Assembly (NCBI RefSeq): GCF_024806495.1
Contig: NZ_JANUFF010000004.1
Location: 62,001-126,000, forward strand
Origin: Chryseobacterium sp. JUb7
GTDB lineage: Bacteria > Bacteroidota > Bacteroidia > Flavobacteriales > Weeksellaceae
Reading direction: 5' to 3'
Length of the DNA: 64,000 nt
Positions within the stretch are counted from its first letter, which is position 1; every line of letters starts with the position of its first letter. The translations under genes and the position numbers were made by a program. Under the pieces are notes generated by a model. It ran no database searches and was not told the origin of the DNA. It saw only the letters and a program-made list of their open reading frames with translations. Shown one piece after another: positions 35,205 through 44,044 of the stretch.

Positions 35205-38200
35205 TTAGAATTTAAACGTAAAGTTTACTCCAAGCTCTCTTGTTGTAGGTAAAGATCCCACGGATGATCCGTAAGAATATAAACCTCCCATCTGTGATGA
35301 TTCAGGATCTGCGTAAGGAAGATTCTTATGAATAATCCAAAGGTTTCTTCCTACAATAGATATTTTGGCATCATTCATGAATGTATTTGCCAATAAACTT
35401 TTCGGAAGAGAATACGTAATACTTGCTTCTCTTAATTTTATATAAGATCCATCATATACAAATCTTTTATCTGGAGCGATTGCATATCCATCATTTGGAT
35501 TGTTACCATATTCATTAGGATCAACACCACTTACAGGAGTTGTATTTACCTGACCGTTTGGATTAACTCCTGCCAATACCGGTATATTTGTTCTATATCC
35601 GTCTACAGCTGTTTCTGGGAATAACCCACTGGCAAGTCCGTAATACATATCCGATGAAAATACATCCCCACCGTGACGGACATCAATCAAGAAACTTAAT
35701 GAAAAATCCTTATATCTGAATGAGTTTCTTAAACCTCCAGTCCATTTCGCCTGAACATTTCCAATCACCTTATTATTTTCAGTTTGGTATAGTCCAGTAG
35801 TAGGATCAACCACTTTTTCTCCGTTCAAATACACATAATCACTTCCATAAATATCTCCCCATTGGTTACCAACTGAAGCAACAATAGAAGCACCTCCTAC
35901 TAAGCCTACTAATTGATATACTTGCAGACCATCAGCCAACTCAACAACTTTACTTCTGTTTCTAGCCCAGTTTGCATCTATATCCCAAGCAAAATCTTTT
36001 GTTTTGATTGGGCTAATACCTAAGTGTAGCTCTACTCCTTTATTATTAATCTGTCCCGCATTAATTGCTGCTCCTAAACTTCCTGAACCAGCTGAAATAT
36101 CTGGAGTAATTAACTGATTTGTTGTTTTCGAATCATAATAAGCTCCATCAAAAACAATTCGATCTCTTAAGAAATGAACTTCAGTACCAAATTCAAACTC
36201 TTTAGAACGCTGGGGTTTCAAATTTGGATTGTTTAATATAGTTTGTGGTCTATAAATGTTAATATTGCCATCACCTGTATTAAAATATCCTGATGTATAA
36301 TAAGTATAATTTAAAAGATAGGAATTAGCAGTTCCTCCAACCTCTGCATAGTTACCTCTTACTTTCCAAAAATTCATAATTGATTTTTGAGATTTCAAGA
36401 GTTCTGATAAAATTAATGATCCTGAAACAGACGCATATGTAAATTTATTATTTTCAGCTGGAAGAGTTGAACTAACATCTCTTCTTATAGTTCCATCTAA
36501 ATAAAACATTTTATTAAAGTCAAATGAAGCTGTAGCATATAAACTATTCGTTTGTGTTGTTGCTTCATATTCAACTGGATTCAAGATTGGAGCTTTAGAG
36601 TTATCCAATGAATAAAAACCTGGTTTGATTAAACCCCCTTCAGTTGATGCTTCGATAGTACTAAGATAGTTTCTTCTTACATTCCCTCCTGCAATACCAC
36701 TTAAATTTAACCAAGGTGCTAGATCATATTTGTAATTAGCAAATACATCATAGTTTGTTTCACTTCTTTTTAAATCATATCTGTGGTAACCAGAACCTAC
36801 TGCTTTACCTGATACCCCAAAATTCTGAGGATAAGATCCGGGAGCAAGTCTTCTTTCAAAAACTAAATTAGTGTTATCATAGCTTAATTTACCTGTAATA
36901 TTGATATGGCTATCAACATCATATGTTAATTGTGCATAAGAGAACGTTCTTGTTCTATCATCAGTAGAGTAATTTTGGTAACGCTGAAAATATGGATTGT
37001 TCCAGAATGCCGGAGTACCGTCATCATCGGCAGATCTATTCCATGTCACGTTTCCATAATTGTTTGCTAATGTAGGATTACTAACATTATTAAAATAAGC
37101 ATTTTTCAATGCATTTAAATCAACGTTTGTTTGCCACCATTGTCTGAACCCTCCAACAACATTATCATTATAACCAGTCTCTGTTCTACCAGTAGTCCCT
37201 TGAAGAGTCAAGGTCGAATAAACAGTTGCATGTAACTTAGGATTTAAATCATAATTAATTTTTGTCGAAAGGGTATTTTTTCTTAAATCTGAATTAGGCA
37301 ACAGACCATTAGAAATATTATTATCGTAAGTCAAATTAAAGTTAAACCCTTTGGTACCTTTTGATAAGGAAATAGAGTTAACAAACGACATCGGTGTTTC
37401 AAAAAACTTAAGTGGGCCATTTTTTGCGGCTACCCAAGGAGTAGCTTTATTATAGTTAGGTGAAGTTGGGTCAAACGAATCCCACTGATATACCAATAAA
37501 TTAGGATCATATGCAGGGCCCCAAGATGCATCTTCACCAAAATTAGCATAACTAATACCGTCTGGTGCACTTCCGTAATAGAAGGATGGATCATAGCCAC
37601 CTCCATATCTATTCTGATACTTTGCAAAAGTGGATTTATCTATAAAACCAGCCTGAACTGAAGAAGATAAAGTAACTCCCCAAGATTTGTCATCTTTTCC
37701 TTTACCGTTTTTAGTTGTAATTACAATTACTCCATTAAGTCCTCTCTCTCCGTATAATGCAGAAGCTGCAGCCCCTTTCAAAACGTTTACGGATTCTATA
37801 TCCTCTTGATTGATATCAGATAAAGCATTTCCTAAGTCGAAACCTCCATTTTGAGTTCCAAAAGAGGTTGCTGAATTATCCACTGGAGATCCATCTATTA
37901 CAATCAAAGGATTAGTTCCTCCTAAAGATTTTACTCCACGAATAACCAAATTAGCAGACCCCCCAAAGTTAGAGTTTGTATTTACATTAAGACCTGCTAC
38001 TTTACCGGAAAGCTGAGAAGCTATATTACCAGTATTAGTAGTTCCTTCAAATAATTTATCTGCTTTTACTTCCTGAGAAGCATAACCGAGAGATTTTTTC
38101 TCTCTTTTAATACCGAGTGCCGTTACAACGATTCCCTCGATTTCTTGTGTATTCACAGTATCATTCTTCTTCTGCTGAGCATTAGCCACAGCTAGAGATG

Positions 38201-38243
38201 AAGATAATACTAAGACAAGCACACCAGCTGTTAGTTTCTTCAT
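35205..38243 (-). CDS. SusC/RagA-type TonB-dependent outer-membrane transporter
   Basis: This 1012-aa protein has a signal peptide (to about residue 22, NAQQ). The TonB-box-like segment EIEGIVVTALG and the plug follow at once (SQLSGKVAGLNV, LVIRGVKSLGGTNPLIVIDGSPVD, ALYGERGLNGVIVITTK), and then a large barrel ending GVNFTFKF. The N-terminal carboxypeptidase-regulatory-like domain found in many SusC proteins is missing, as in a sizeable subset of flavobacterial ones. It imports a ligand delivered by the SusD partner, powered by TonB. No regulator or enzyme adjoins. Confidence 0.93.
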   Translation of the reverse strand: MKKLTAGVLVLVLSSSLAVANAQQKKNDTVNTQEIEGIVVTALGIKREKKSLGYASQEVKADKLFEGTTNTGNIASQLSGKVAGLNVNTNSNFGGSANLVIRGVKSLGGTNPLIVIDGSPVDNSATSFGTQNGGFDLGNALSDINQEDIESVNVLKGAAASALYGERGLNGVIVITTKNGKGKDDKSWGVTLSSSVQAGFIDKSTFAKYQNRYGGGYDPSFYYGSAPDGISYANFGEDASWGPAYDPNLLVYQWDSFDPTSPNYNKATPWVAAKNGPLKFFETPMSFVNSISLSKGTKGFNFNLTYDNNISNGLLPNSDLRKNTLSTKINYDLNPKLHATVYSTLTLQGTTGRTETGYNDNVVGGFRQWWQTNVDLNALKNAYFNNVSNPTLANNYGNVTWNRSADDDGTPAFWNNPYFQRYQNYSTDDRTRTFSYAQLTYDVDSHINITGKLSYDNTNLVFERRLAPGSYPQNFGVSGKAVGSGYHRYDLKRSETNYDVFANYKYDLAPWLNLSGIAGGNVRRNYLSTIEASTEGGLIKPGFYSLDNSKAPILNPVEYEATTQTNSLYATASFDFNKMFYLDGTIRRDVSSTLPAENNKFTYASVSGSLILSELLKSQKSIMNFWKVRGNYAEVGGTANSYLLNYTYYTSGYFNTGDGNINIYRPQTILNNPNLKPQRSKEFEFGTEVHFLRDRIVFDGAYYDSKTTNQLITPDISAGSGSLGAAINAGQINNKGVELHLGISPIKTKDFAWDIDANWARNRSKVVELADGLQVYQLVGLVGGASIVASVGNQWGDIYGSDYVYLNGEKVVDPTTGLYQTENNKVIGNVQAKWTGGLRNSFRYKDFSLSFLIDVRHGGDVFSSDMYYGLASGLFPETAVDGYRTNIPVLAGVNPNGQVNTTPVSGVDPNEYGNNPNDGYAIAPDKRFVYDGSYIKLREASITYSLPKSLLANTFMNDAKISIVGRNLWIIHKNLPYADPESSQMGGLYSYGSSVGSLPTTRELGVNFTFKF

Positions 38244-38347
38244 ATCAAATTAATTTATTGTACCCTGCAAATTTGTAAAACTTTCTTAACAAGACAAAAC
38301 AAAAACCCAAAAAATTGTTATTTCTGTCATAGTTCTTATAATTTTCT

Positions 38348-38355
38348 TAATTTTG
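38348..38355 (+). promoter_or_regulatory. -7 promoter box of rnhB
   Basis: TAATTTTG matches TAnnTTTG and lies 23 bp before the ATG at 38379. The alternative TTG start at 38367 would leave almost no leader. Confidence 0.5.
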
Positions 38356-38378
38356 CTTGAAAGAAATTGTTAAAAATT

Positions 38379-38963
38379 ATGGATTTGCTAAAAAAATGGA
38401 CAGATATTTATATTGAAGCAGGGTGTGATGAGGTAGGAAGAGGGTGTCTCAGTGGTCCGGTGGTTGCAGCAGCTGTTATTTTGGATGATAATTTTAAGCA
38501 AAATTTGGTTAATGATTCTAAAAAGTTAAATTTTAAAACCAGAATGGAATTGGATAGTTATATAAAAGATAATGTAAAAAATTATGCAATTGCAGAACTT
38601 CCCCCATCTTTCATAGATAAACACAACATACTGAATGCCAGCATACATGCAATGCATCAGGCATTAGATCAGCTTACCATAAGACCAGAACTTATTTTAG
38701 TGGATGGAAATAAATTTCATCCTTATAATTACATTCCCCATCAATGTATCATTAAAGGGGACTCAAAAGTTTTATCCATTGCAGCAGCTTCAATTTTAGC
38801 TAAAAATTACAGAGATAAACTGATGATTGAGCTTCATAATGAACATCCCGAATATGGATGGAATACCAATTTCGGATATGCTACAAAAAAACACCAAGAA
38901 GCCCTGATAAAGCATGGTCCGACAAAACACCACCGCCAGTCTTTCAGATTGAAGTACGATTAA
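38379..38963 (+). CDS. rnhB: Ribonuclease HII
   Basis: This 194-aa protein starts at the ATG 38379. Active-site residues appear in DEVGRGCLSGPVVAAAVIL (Asp, Glu of the DEDD set) and LVDGNKF. The C-terminal patch YGWNTNFGYATKKHQEAL is typical of RNase HII. It cuts RNA of RNA-DNA hybrids and starts removal of misincorporated ribonucleotides. The gene is monocistronic, divergent from susC and followed by a hairpin. Confidence 0.95.
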   Translation: MDLLKKWTDIYIEAGCDEVGRGCLSGPVVAAAVILDDNFKQNLVNDSKKLNFKTRMELDSYIKDNVKNYAIAELPPSFIDKHNILNASIHAMHQALDQLTIRPELILVDGNKFHPYNYIPHQCIIKGDSKVLSIAAASILAKNYRDKLMIELHNEHPEYGWNTNFGYATKKHQEALIKHGPTKHHRQSFRLKYD

Positions 38964-39030
38964 AATCACCACAAATTGAATTATAAAATTTTCAACACAA
39001 GGTGATGTAATTTAAAATCTGTCTAAATAA

Positions 39031-39061
39031 AAAAGGAGAAGCAATATTTGCTTCTCCTTTT
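39031..39061. terminator. Bidirectional terminator between rnhB and yidC
   Basis: A 14-bp perfect stem (39031-39044 with 39048-39061, arm AAAAGGAGAAGCAA) closes a 3-nt loop between the two convergent genes. Confidence 0.85.
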
Positions 39062-39081
39062 CGTTATACTAGATTAATTAT

Positions 39082-40878
39082 CTACTTTTTCTTTTTTTGC
39101 TGCTCTTGCGTTTTTTGCTGTTCCTGAGCCTTTTCCATCATTTCTCTCATACGTTTCTGGAATTTCCCTTCAGCTTTTGGCTTTTCTTTATTCGCCTGAA
39201 TCTGTGCATGAATTTTCTTTTCATCCAAAATCACATATTTAATAACCAGGATAATTAAGATGTTAATCGCATTCGATACAAAATAATACCAAGAAAGACC
39301 AGATGCCGACGTATTCAGGAAGAATAAGAATGTAACCGGGAAGATATACATTAACACCTTCATATTTGGCATTCCTTCCTGTTGAGGCTGCTGCATATTT
39401 CCTGAAGTCATGATTGTATAAATCAAAATAACAATCGTACATGCAATAGCGAAAACACTTAAATGATCTCCTAAGAAAGGAACTTTAAATGGTAACTTAA
39501 TCAAGTCATCATAAGCTGTTAAATCTTTTGCAAACCAGAATCCTTGTCCTCTCAAATCAATAAAGTTCGGGAAGAAACGGAACAATGCATAGAAAATAGG
39601 AATTTGCACCAAGGCCGGTAAACATCCTGCCATCTGATTGACACCCGCTTTTCGATAGATCTCCATTGTCGCCTGTTGTTTCTTCATCGGATCAGCATCC
39701 TTGAACTTGGCATTAGCCTCATCAATCTCAGGACGGATTACTCTCATCATCGCACTTAATTTATGTTGCTTATACATAATTGGCGACAGGATCAGCTTAA
39801 CAATAATAGTCATGACAAAAATCACCCAACCTGCAGACAATCCCCATCCAGCGATAATACCATACATCCACATAAAGAAATAACGGTTCATCCATCCGAT
39901 GAAAGACCACCCTAAAGGCAAAATTTCGTCAAAGTTTTTATCATAAGATTTAAGCAAAGGTAAATCAAGAGGCATAAAATACCAGGTAAAATCCTGATTC
40001 AGTTCGCTACCTGTCATTTGAACAAAACCTTCATAATTCAGTTTCTTCAAATATTCTCCCTCTTCAATTGTTTCCTGATTCCCTTTACTTTGTGTAAATC
40101 CGTTTTTAGCTTCGATCACAGAAGCAAAGAACTGCTGCTTTACACCAATCCAGTTAAGGGTTTCTTTTTCTTCATCCATCGTTGTTCTTCCGTCATAATC
40201 ATATTTTTTATAATTATCGAAAGCATATGAAAACTCAGAGTGAGACTGCTCCTGAGCTCTACCCTTTTCTAAGTTTCTTACACTGTAATCCCAGATGAAG
40301 TCAGCTTTATTATCAGATGTAATTTTAGCTAAACCTTGAGTTCTTACTTTAAAATCAAGAGTATATTTTGGAAGTAATGTATAGATAAACTGAACAACAG
40401 CTCCATTATAGTTAGCCGTCATCGTTACTGAATTTCCATTAACAGAAGGAGCAAAAACCAAATCTTTGGTATTGATCACTTTTCCTGTTTTATCTTTAAA
40501 CTGGAAACCGTAGTTAGAATTATTTTTATTGATCAGATAAAGCGGAAGATCTGCTTTATCACTTTTGTGATCATATGCTTTGTATTCTGCAAGTTCTACT
40601 TTAGAAACCTGCCCACCTAAGCTTGCAAATTCAATTTTCAATTCATTATTTGCTAAATTGGCAGTCTGAATTGCGTTAGGAGTTACATTAGGATTGATAT
40701 TGCTTGCCTGAGTTTGTTTTACGGCATTTTTTGCCTGTTCAGTTTTTTGCTGCTGAGCTTTTACCTCTTCTTCTTTCGATTGTTTGTTTTGGAAATAAAA
40801 CATAAAACCGAAAAGAACCAAACATAAAACCGCAAAACTAATCATTTGACTTTTATCGAGTCCGTTGTTCTGTTGCAT
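39082..40878 (-). CDS. yidC: Membrane protein insertase YidC
   Basis: This 598-aa protein has an N-terminal membrane anchor (about residues 9-27, AVLCLVLFGFMFYFQNKQ), a large periplasmic beta domain (to about 320) and the conserved YidC/Oxa1 core (SPIMYKQHKLSAMMR, AGVNQMAGCLPALVQIPIFYALF, ASGLSWYYFVSNAINI). The tail is rich in Lys and Gln (EEKKIHAQ to the end), as in Bacteroidota. It inserts and folds inner-membrane proteins with or without Sec. It follows pyrG on the same strand but has its own promoter box. Confidence 0.96.
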   Translation of the reverse strand: MQQNNGLDKSQMISFAVLCLVLFGFMFYFQNKQSKEEEVKAQQQKTEQAKNAVKQTQASNINPNVTPNAIQTANLANNELKIEFASLGGQVSKVELAEYKAYDHKSDKADLPLYLINKNNSNYGFQFKDKTGKVINTKDLVFAPSVNGNSVTMTANYNGAVVQFIYTLLPKYTLDFKVRTQGLAKITSDNKADFIWDYSVRNLEKGRAQEQSHSEFSYAFDNYKKYDYDGRTTMDEEKETLNWIGVKQQFFASVIEAKNGFTQSKGNQETIEEGEYLKKLNYEGFVQMTGSELNQDFTWYFMPLDLPLLKSYDKNFDEILPLGWSFIGWMNRYFFMWMYGIIAGWGLSAGWVIFVMTIIVKLILSPIMYKQHKLSAMMRVIRPEIDEANAKFKDADPMKKQQATMEIYRKAGVNQMAGCLPALVQIPIFYALFRFFPNFIDLRGQGFWFAKDLTAYDDLIKLPFKVPFLGDHLSVFAIACTIVILIYTIMTSGNMQQPQQEGMPNMKVLMYIFPVTFLFFLNTSASGLSWYYFVSNAINILIILVIKYVILDEKKIHAQIQANKEKPKAEGKFQKRMREMMEKAQEQQKTQEQQKKKK

Positions 40879-40941
40879 TTTATTTTTATTAAAAATTTTT
40901 TACCTATTTATAATATGTAGCCCTGCTACATTTTGAGTCGA

Positions 40942-40949
40942 CAAAAATA
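40942..40949 (-). promoter_or_regulatory. -7 promoter box of yidC
   Basis: The minus strand reads TATTTTTG, a consensus match 63 bp before the yidC ATG, between the pyrG terminator and yidC. Confidence 0.4.
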
Positions 40950-40992
40950 CTGTTTTTTTATCAAAACTCTATGGTATAATATATTACTATAT

Positions 40993-41030
40993 AATAAACT
41001 CAGGCTGAGAATAATCAGTCTGAGTTTATT
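40993..41030 (-). terminator. Terminator of pyrG
   Basis: A 16-bp stem with one G-T pair (AATAAACTCAGGCTGA with its complement at 41015-41030) closes a 6-nt loop, 27 bp after the pyrG stop. Confidence 0.8.
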
Positions 41031-41057
41031 TATGACGTTTGTAATTAAAAAATTACT

Positions 41058-42665
41058 TTATTTTGATGTACAGGCTTTGATGAAAGCTCTGAATAATGGA
41101 TGCGGTGTTGCAACCGTACTTTTATATTCAGGGTGATACTGTACTCCTACATAGAATGGGTGATCCGGCATTTCTAATGCTTCTACCAATCCTGTTTCGG
41201 GGTTTGTACCAGTTGCCATGAAGCCGTTTTGTTCAAATTCAGCTATATAATCACTGTTGAATTCGTATCTGTGACGGTGTCTTTCTGTAATATTTTTCGT
41301 TCCGTAGATATCATTTAATTTAGAATTGTTTTTCAAAGAACATTTCCAAGCTCCAAGACGCATTGTTCCTCCTTTATCTACAACATTTTTCTGTTCTTCC
41401 ATTAATGAGATCACAGGATGTTCCGTAGAAGTATCAAATTCCATAGAGTTTGCTTTTGAATATCCTAAAACATTTCTTGCAAATTCAACAGTCATGATCT
41501 GCATTCCCAAACAAATTCCCAACATCGGAACTTTATTTTCTCTTGCATACTGAGCTGTTAATACTTTCCCTTCAATTCCTCTGTCGCCAAAACCTGGAGC
41601 AACAAGAATTCCGTCTACACCTTGTAAAGTATCTTTAATATTTTCAGACGTAATATCTCCACTGTAAACCCATCTTATTTTCACTTCAGTTTCTACATCT
41701 GCTCCGGCATGTTTGAAAGCTTCAGCAATTGAAATATAAGAATCCTGAAGAGAAACATATTTTCCAACCAATGCGATTTCAATAGATTTTTTAGGATTCT
41801 GGAATTTTTTCAGGAAGCTTTTCCAGTCTTTAAGATCTGCTTCTTTATCACTTTTAAGATCCAATTCCTTAAGAACTACATCATCAAAGTTTTGCTTTTG
41901 AAGGTACATCGGAACTTCATAGATCGTTTCCAAGTCCTTACATTCAATTACATTATCCAAAGGAACATTACAGAACTGAGCCAGTTTTGCTCTCTGATCT
42001 TTCGGAATTTTATGTTCTGTACGACAAACCAAAACATCAGCCATAATTCCACTTTCCATCAACTGACGAACGGAATGCTGAGAAGGTTTAGTTTTTAATT
42101 CTCCGCTTGATGCCAGGTAAGGCAGCAATGTAAGGTGAATCACCATAGAATTATTCTCCCCCAATTCCCATTTTAACTGACGAACAGTTTCAATGTAAGG
42201 CAAAGATTCAATATCTCCTACAGTTCCTCCGATCTCGGTAATAATGATATCGTAGTTCTGTTTTGATAAAATTTTAATTCTGCGTTTGATTTCGTTTGTA
42301 ATATGAGGAATTACCTGAACTGTTTTTCCAAGGAAGTCTCCTTTTCTTTCTTTTTCGATTACAGTCTGGTAGATTTTCCCTGTCGTAACGTTGTTGTTCT
42401 GGGAAGTTGGAGCATCCAAATAACGCTCATAGTGACCTAAATCCAGATCCGTCTCCGCACCATCTTCGGTTACATAGCATTCTCCGTGTTCATAAGGATT
42501 CAGTGTTCCTGGGTCGATATTGATGTAAGGATCTAGTTTTTGGATCGTTACATTAAAGCCGCGTGATTTTAGTAGAAGTCCCAGAGAAGCAGAAACGATT
42601 CCCTTTCCCAAAGATGAAGTTACACCTCCTGTCACAAAGATGTACTTTGTATTCTTTTTACTCAT
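41058..42665 (-). CDS. pyrG: CTP synthase
   Basis: The start at 42665 (MSKKNTKYIFVTGG) gives 535 aa, the normal length. The upstream in-frame ATG at 42683 falls inside the -7 box and is rejected. The N-terminal amidoligase domain carries GGVTSSLGKGI and DPYINIDPGT. The C-terminal class I glutaminase has the nucleophile Cys in GICLGMQ and the His/Glu pair near YHPEYKS. It makes CTP from UTP, ATP and glutamine. It is monocistronic. Confidence 0.97.
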   Translation of the reverse strand: MSKKNTKYIFVTGGVTSSLGKGIVSASLGLLLKSRGFNVTIQKLDPYINIDPGTLNPYEHGECYVTEDGAETDLDLGHYERYLDAPTSQNNNVTTGKIYQTVIEKERKGDFLGKTVQVIPHITNEIKRRIKILSKQNYDIIITEIGGTVGDIESLPYIETVRQLKWELGENNSMVIHLTLLPYLASSGELKTKPSQHSVRQLMESGIMADVLVCRTEHKIPKDQRAKLAQFCNVPLDNVIECKDLETIYEVPMYLQKQNFDDVVLKELDLKSDKEADLKDWKSFLKKFQNPKKSIEIALVGKYVSLQDSYISIAEAFKHAGADVETEVKIRWVYSGDITSENIKDTLQGVDGILVAPGFGDRGIEGKVLTAQYARENKVPMLGICLGMQIMTVEFARNVLGYSKANSMEFDTSTEHPVISLMEEQKNVVDKGGTMRLGAWKCSLKNNSKLNDIYGTKNITERHRHRYEFNSDYIAEFEQNGFMATGTNPETGLVEALEMPDHPFYVGVQYHPEYKSTVATPHPLFRAFIKACTSK

Positions 42666-42680
42666 TAGATTAGGTTTGTG

Positions 42681-42711
42681 CAAAGTTAGGGGAAAAAGAA
42701 ATACAAAGCAA
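42681..42711 (-). promoter_or_regulatory. Promoter of pyrG
   Basis: On the minus strand TTG (42709-42711), 20 bp and TAACTTTG (42681-42688) fit the Bacteroidota consensus, 15 bp before the chosen start codon. Confidence 0.6.
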
Positions 42712-42760
42712 TTTCATTTTAGAATTTACCTTTTTTAATTATTCGAATTATAAAAAAATG

Positions 42761-42782
42761 CTTCGACATGCTCAGCATGACA
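42761..42782. repeat. Short dispersed repeat, copy 2
   Basis: CTTCGACATGCTCAGCATGA plus two bases. It shares 16 of 22 positions with 19400-19421 and lies in the gap upstream of pyrG. Its CATGCTCAGCATG centre is nearly palindromic. Confidence 0.45.
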
Positions 42783-42879
42783 CCGCAACCAATTGATGAT
42801 TAATAAAGCAAAAAAAGTATAAGAATTATTATGTAAAACAAATTCTTAGCATCTTACTTTTTTCTATAAAAAAATAAAA

Positions 42880-42906
42880 AAGGTTTCCAATACAATTGAA
42901 AACCTT
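42880..42906 (-). terminator. Terminator of the YceI gene
   Basis: AAGGTTTCCAAT pairs with ATTGAAAACCTT around a 3-nt loop. On the minus strand it is followed by a T-rich run, 28 bp after the YceI stop. Confidence 0.8.
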
Positions 42907-42934
42907 CTTTCCTAAACCAAATTATATATGAAAA

Positions 42935-43504
42935 CTATTGTTTAATTAACTCAAAATATAAGTTAACGTCAACGTCTTTAGCCACGCCTGCTCCCGTTGG
43001 ATCAAATTTGATGTTATAATCTAAACGGTTAATTTTAAATGTTGTCTGAAAGCCCAAGACTTCTTTTCCCTGCTGGTTTTTCGTAATTCCTCCGAAAGTA
43101 ACCGGAACACTGATATCTTTTGTAACATCTTTAATAGTCAGCTTTCCTTTTAATATATAGGTATTATTCTTATCCTTTGTGATAGAAGTTGATTCAAAGC
43201 TCATATTCGGATATTTTTCACCGTCAAAAAAATCAGGGCTTTTCAAATGTTTATCTCTCATATCAACACCGGTATTCACGGCGTTTACATCTACCACGAA
43301 AGACATTGTTGCACCATCCAGATTATTTCCTTTAGTGGCCACTTTACCATCGAACTTGTCAAATCTGCCCTGTACAAAGCTGATCCCCATATGTTTAATA
43401 TTAAAGTTCACAGAAGAATGCATTGGATCTACAGCCCAACCGGTCTGTGCAAATCCTACAATACTTAAGAACGCAAATACAAAAGTTAAAATTCCCTTTT
43501 TCAT
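42935..43504 (-). CDS. YceI family periplasmic protein
   Basis: This 189-aa protein has a signal peptide (cleavage after VGFAQ, about residue 20). The YceI lipocalin-like fold follows: WAVDPMHSSVNFNIKHMG at the start, GKLTIKDVTKDISVPVTF, and FKINRLDYNIKF near the end. Family members bind polyisoprenoid-type lipids in a beta-barrel pocket; some are induced by stress or high pH. The physiological ligand here is unknown. It is monocistronic, with its own -7 box and terminator. Confidence 0.93.
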   Translation of the reverse strand: MKKGILTFVFAFLSIVGFAQTGWAVDPMHSSVNFNIKHMGISFVQGRFDKFDGKVATKGNNLDGATMSFVVDVNAVNTGVDMRDKHLKSPDFFDGEKYPNMSFESTSITKDKNNTYILKGKLTIKDVTKDISVPVTFGGITKNQQGKEVLGFQTTFKINRLDYNIKFDPTGAGVAKDVDVNLYFELIKQ

Positions 43505-43533
43505 TGTATATATTTTTTAGATTAATCTTGAAA

Positions 43534-43541
43534 CAAATGTA
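43534..43541 (-). promoter_or_regulatory. -7 promoter box of the YceI gene
   Basis: The minus strand reads TACATTTG, an exact consensus match 29 bp before the ATG. Confidence 0.5.
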
Positions 43542-43568
43542 GGTCGTAAAAAATTGCACGACATTGAT

Positions 43569-43985
43569 CTATGTTAGTTTTTTTGATTTTGATGAAATTA
43601 TTTTTGAATAAAGTATATGAATCAGATATATTATCAAGAAAACAACTATTGAATTTGCATACATTATGATCATCAGAAGATTTTCATTGTTAGCATCTGA
43701 AAAATATAAAAACGGATTATTTCCGGAAATTATTAGAAAAAAGAAATAAATGACCTCAAATAAAATTGCTATTCTAAGTATTGAATGATAGCTTTTCCTA
43801 AAAATAATTACAGTCACCAAACCTATCAATGTAATGACTGAGCAAAAAATAAGAATCAGATAAGAATACATTCCGAAATTCCCGCCTGGCAAATGTAAAA
43901 ATCTGACAGACCATTCACTAAACTGAGCATTTAAAAGACTCATTACAATAAATATCATCAGACTTTTAATTAAAATTTTTTCCAT
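43569..43985 (-). CDS. Hypothetical four-helix membrane protein (138 aa)
   Basis: The sequence shows four hydrophobic segments, at about residues 5-22, 40-62, 70-90 and 104-128, joined by short loops, with a basic C-terminus (KIISSKSKKLT). No family is recognised and no catalytic motif is visible. It lies between yceI and radA, divergent from radA with a 59-bp gap. Several flavobacteria carry uncharacterised four-helix proteins of this size, so this may be a lineage-specific membrane protein. Confidence 0.7.
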   Translation of the reverse strand: MEKILIKSLMIFIVMSLLNAQFSEWSVRFLHLPGGNFGMYSYLILIFCSVITLIGLVTVIIFRKSYHSILRIAILFEVIYFFFLIISGNNPFLYFSDANNENLLMIIMYANSIVVFLIIYLIHILYSKIISSKSKKLT

Positions 43986-44044
43986 AGGCGAAAATTAATT
44001 AAAATTCGAAAGAAAAATTCAAAAAAAATTTTGAACTTCGCGGT

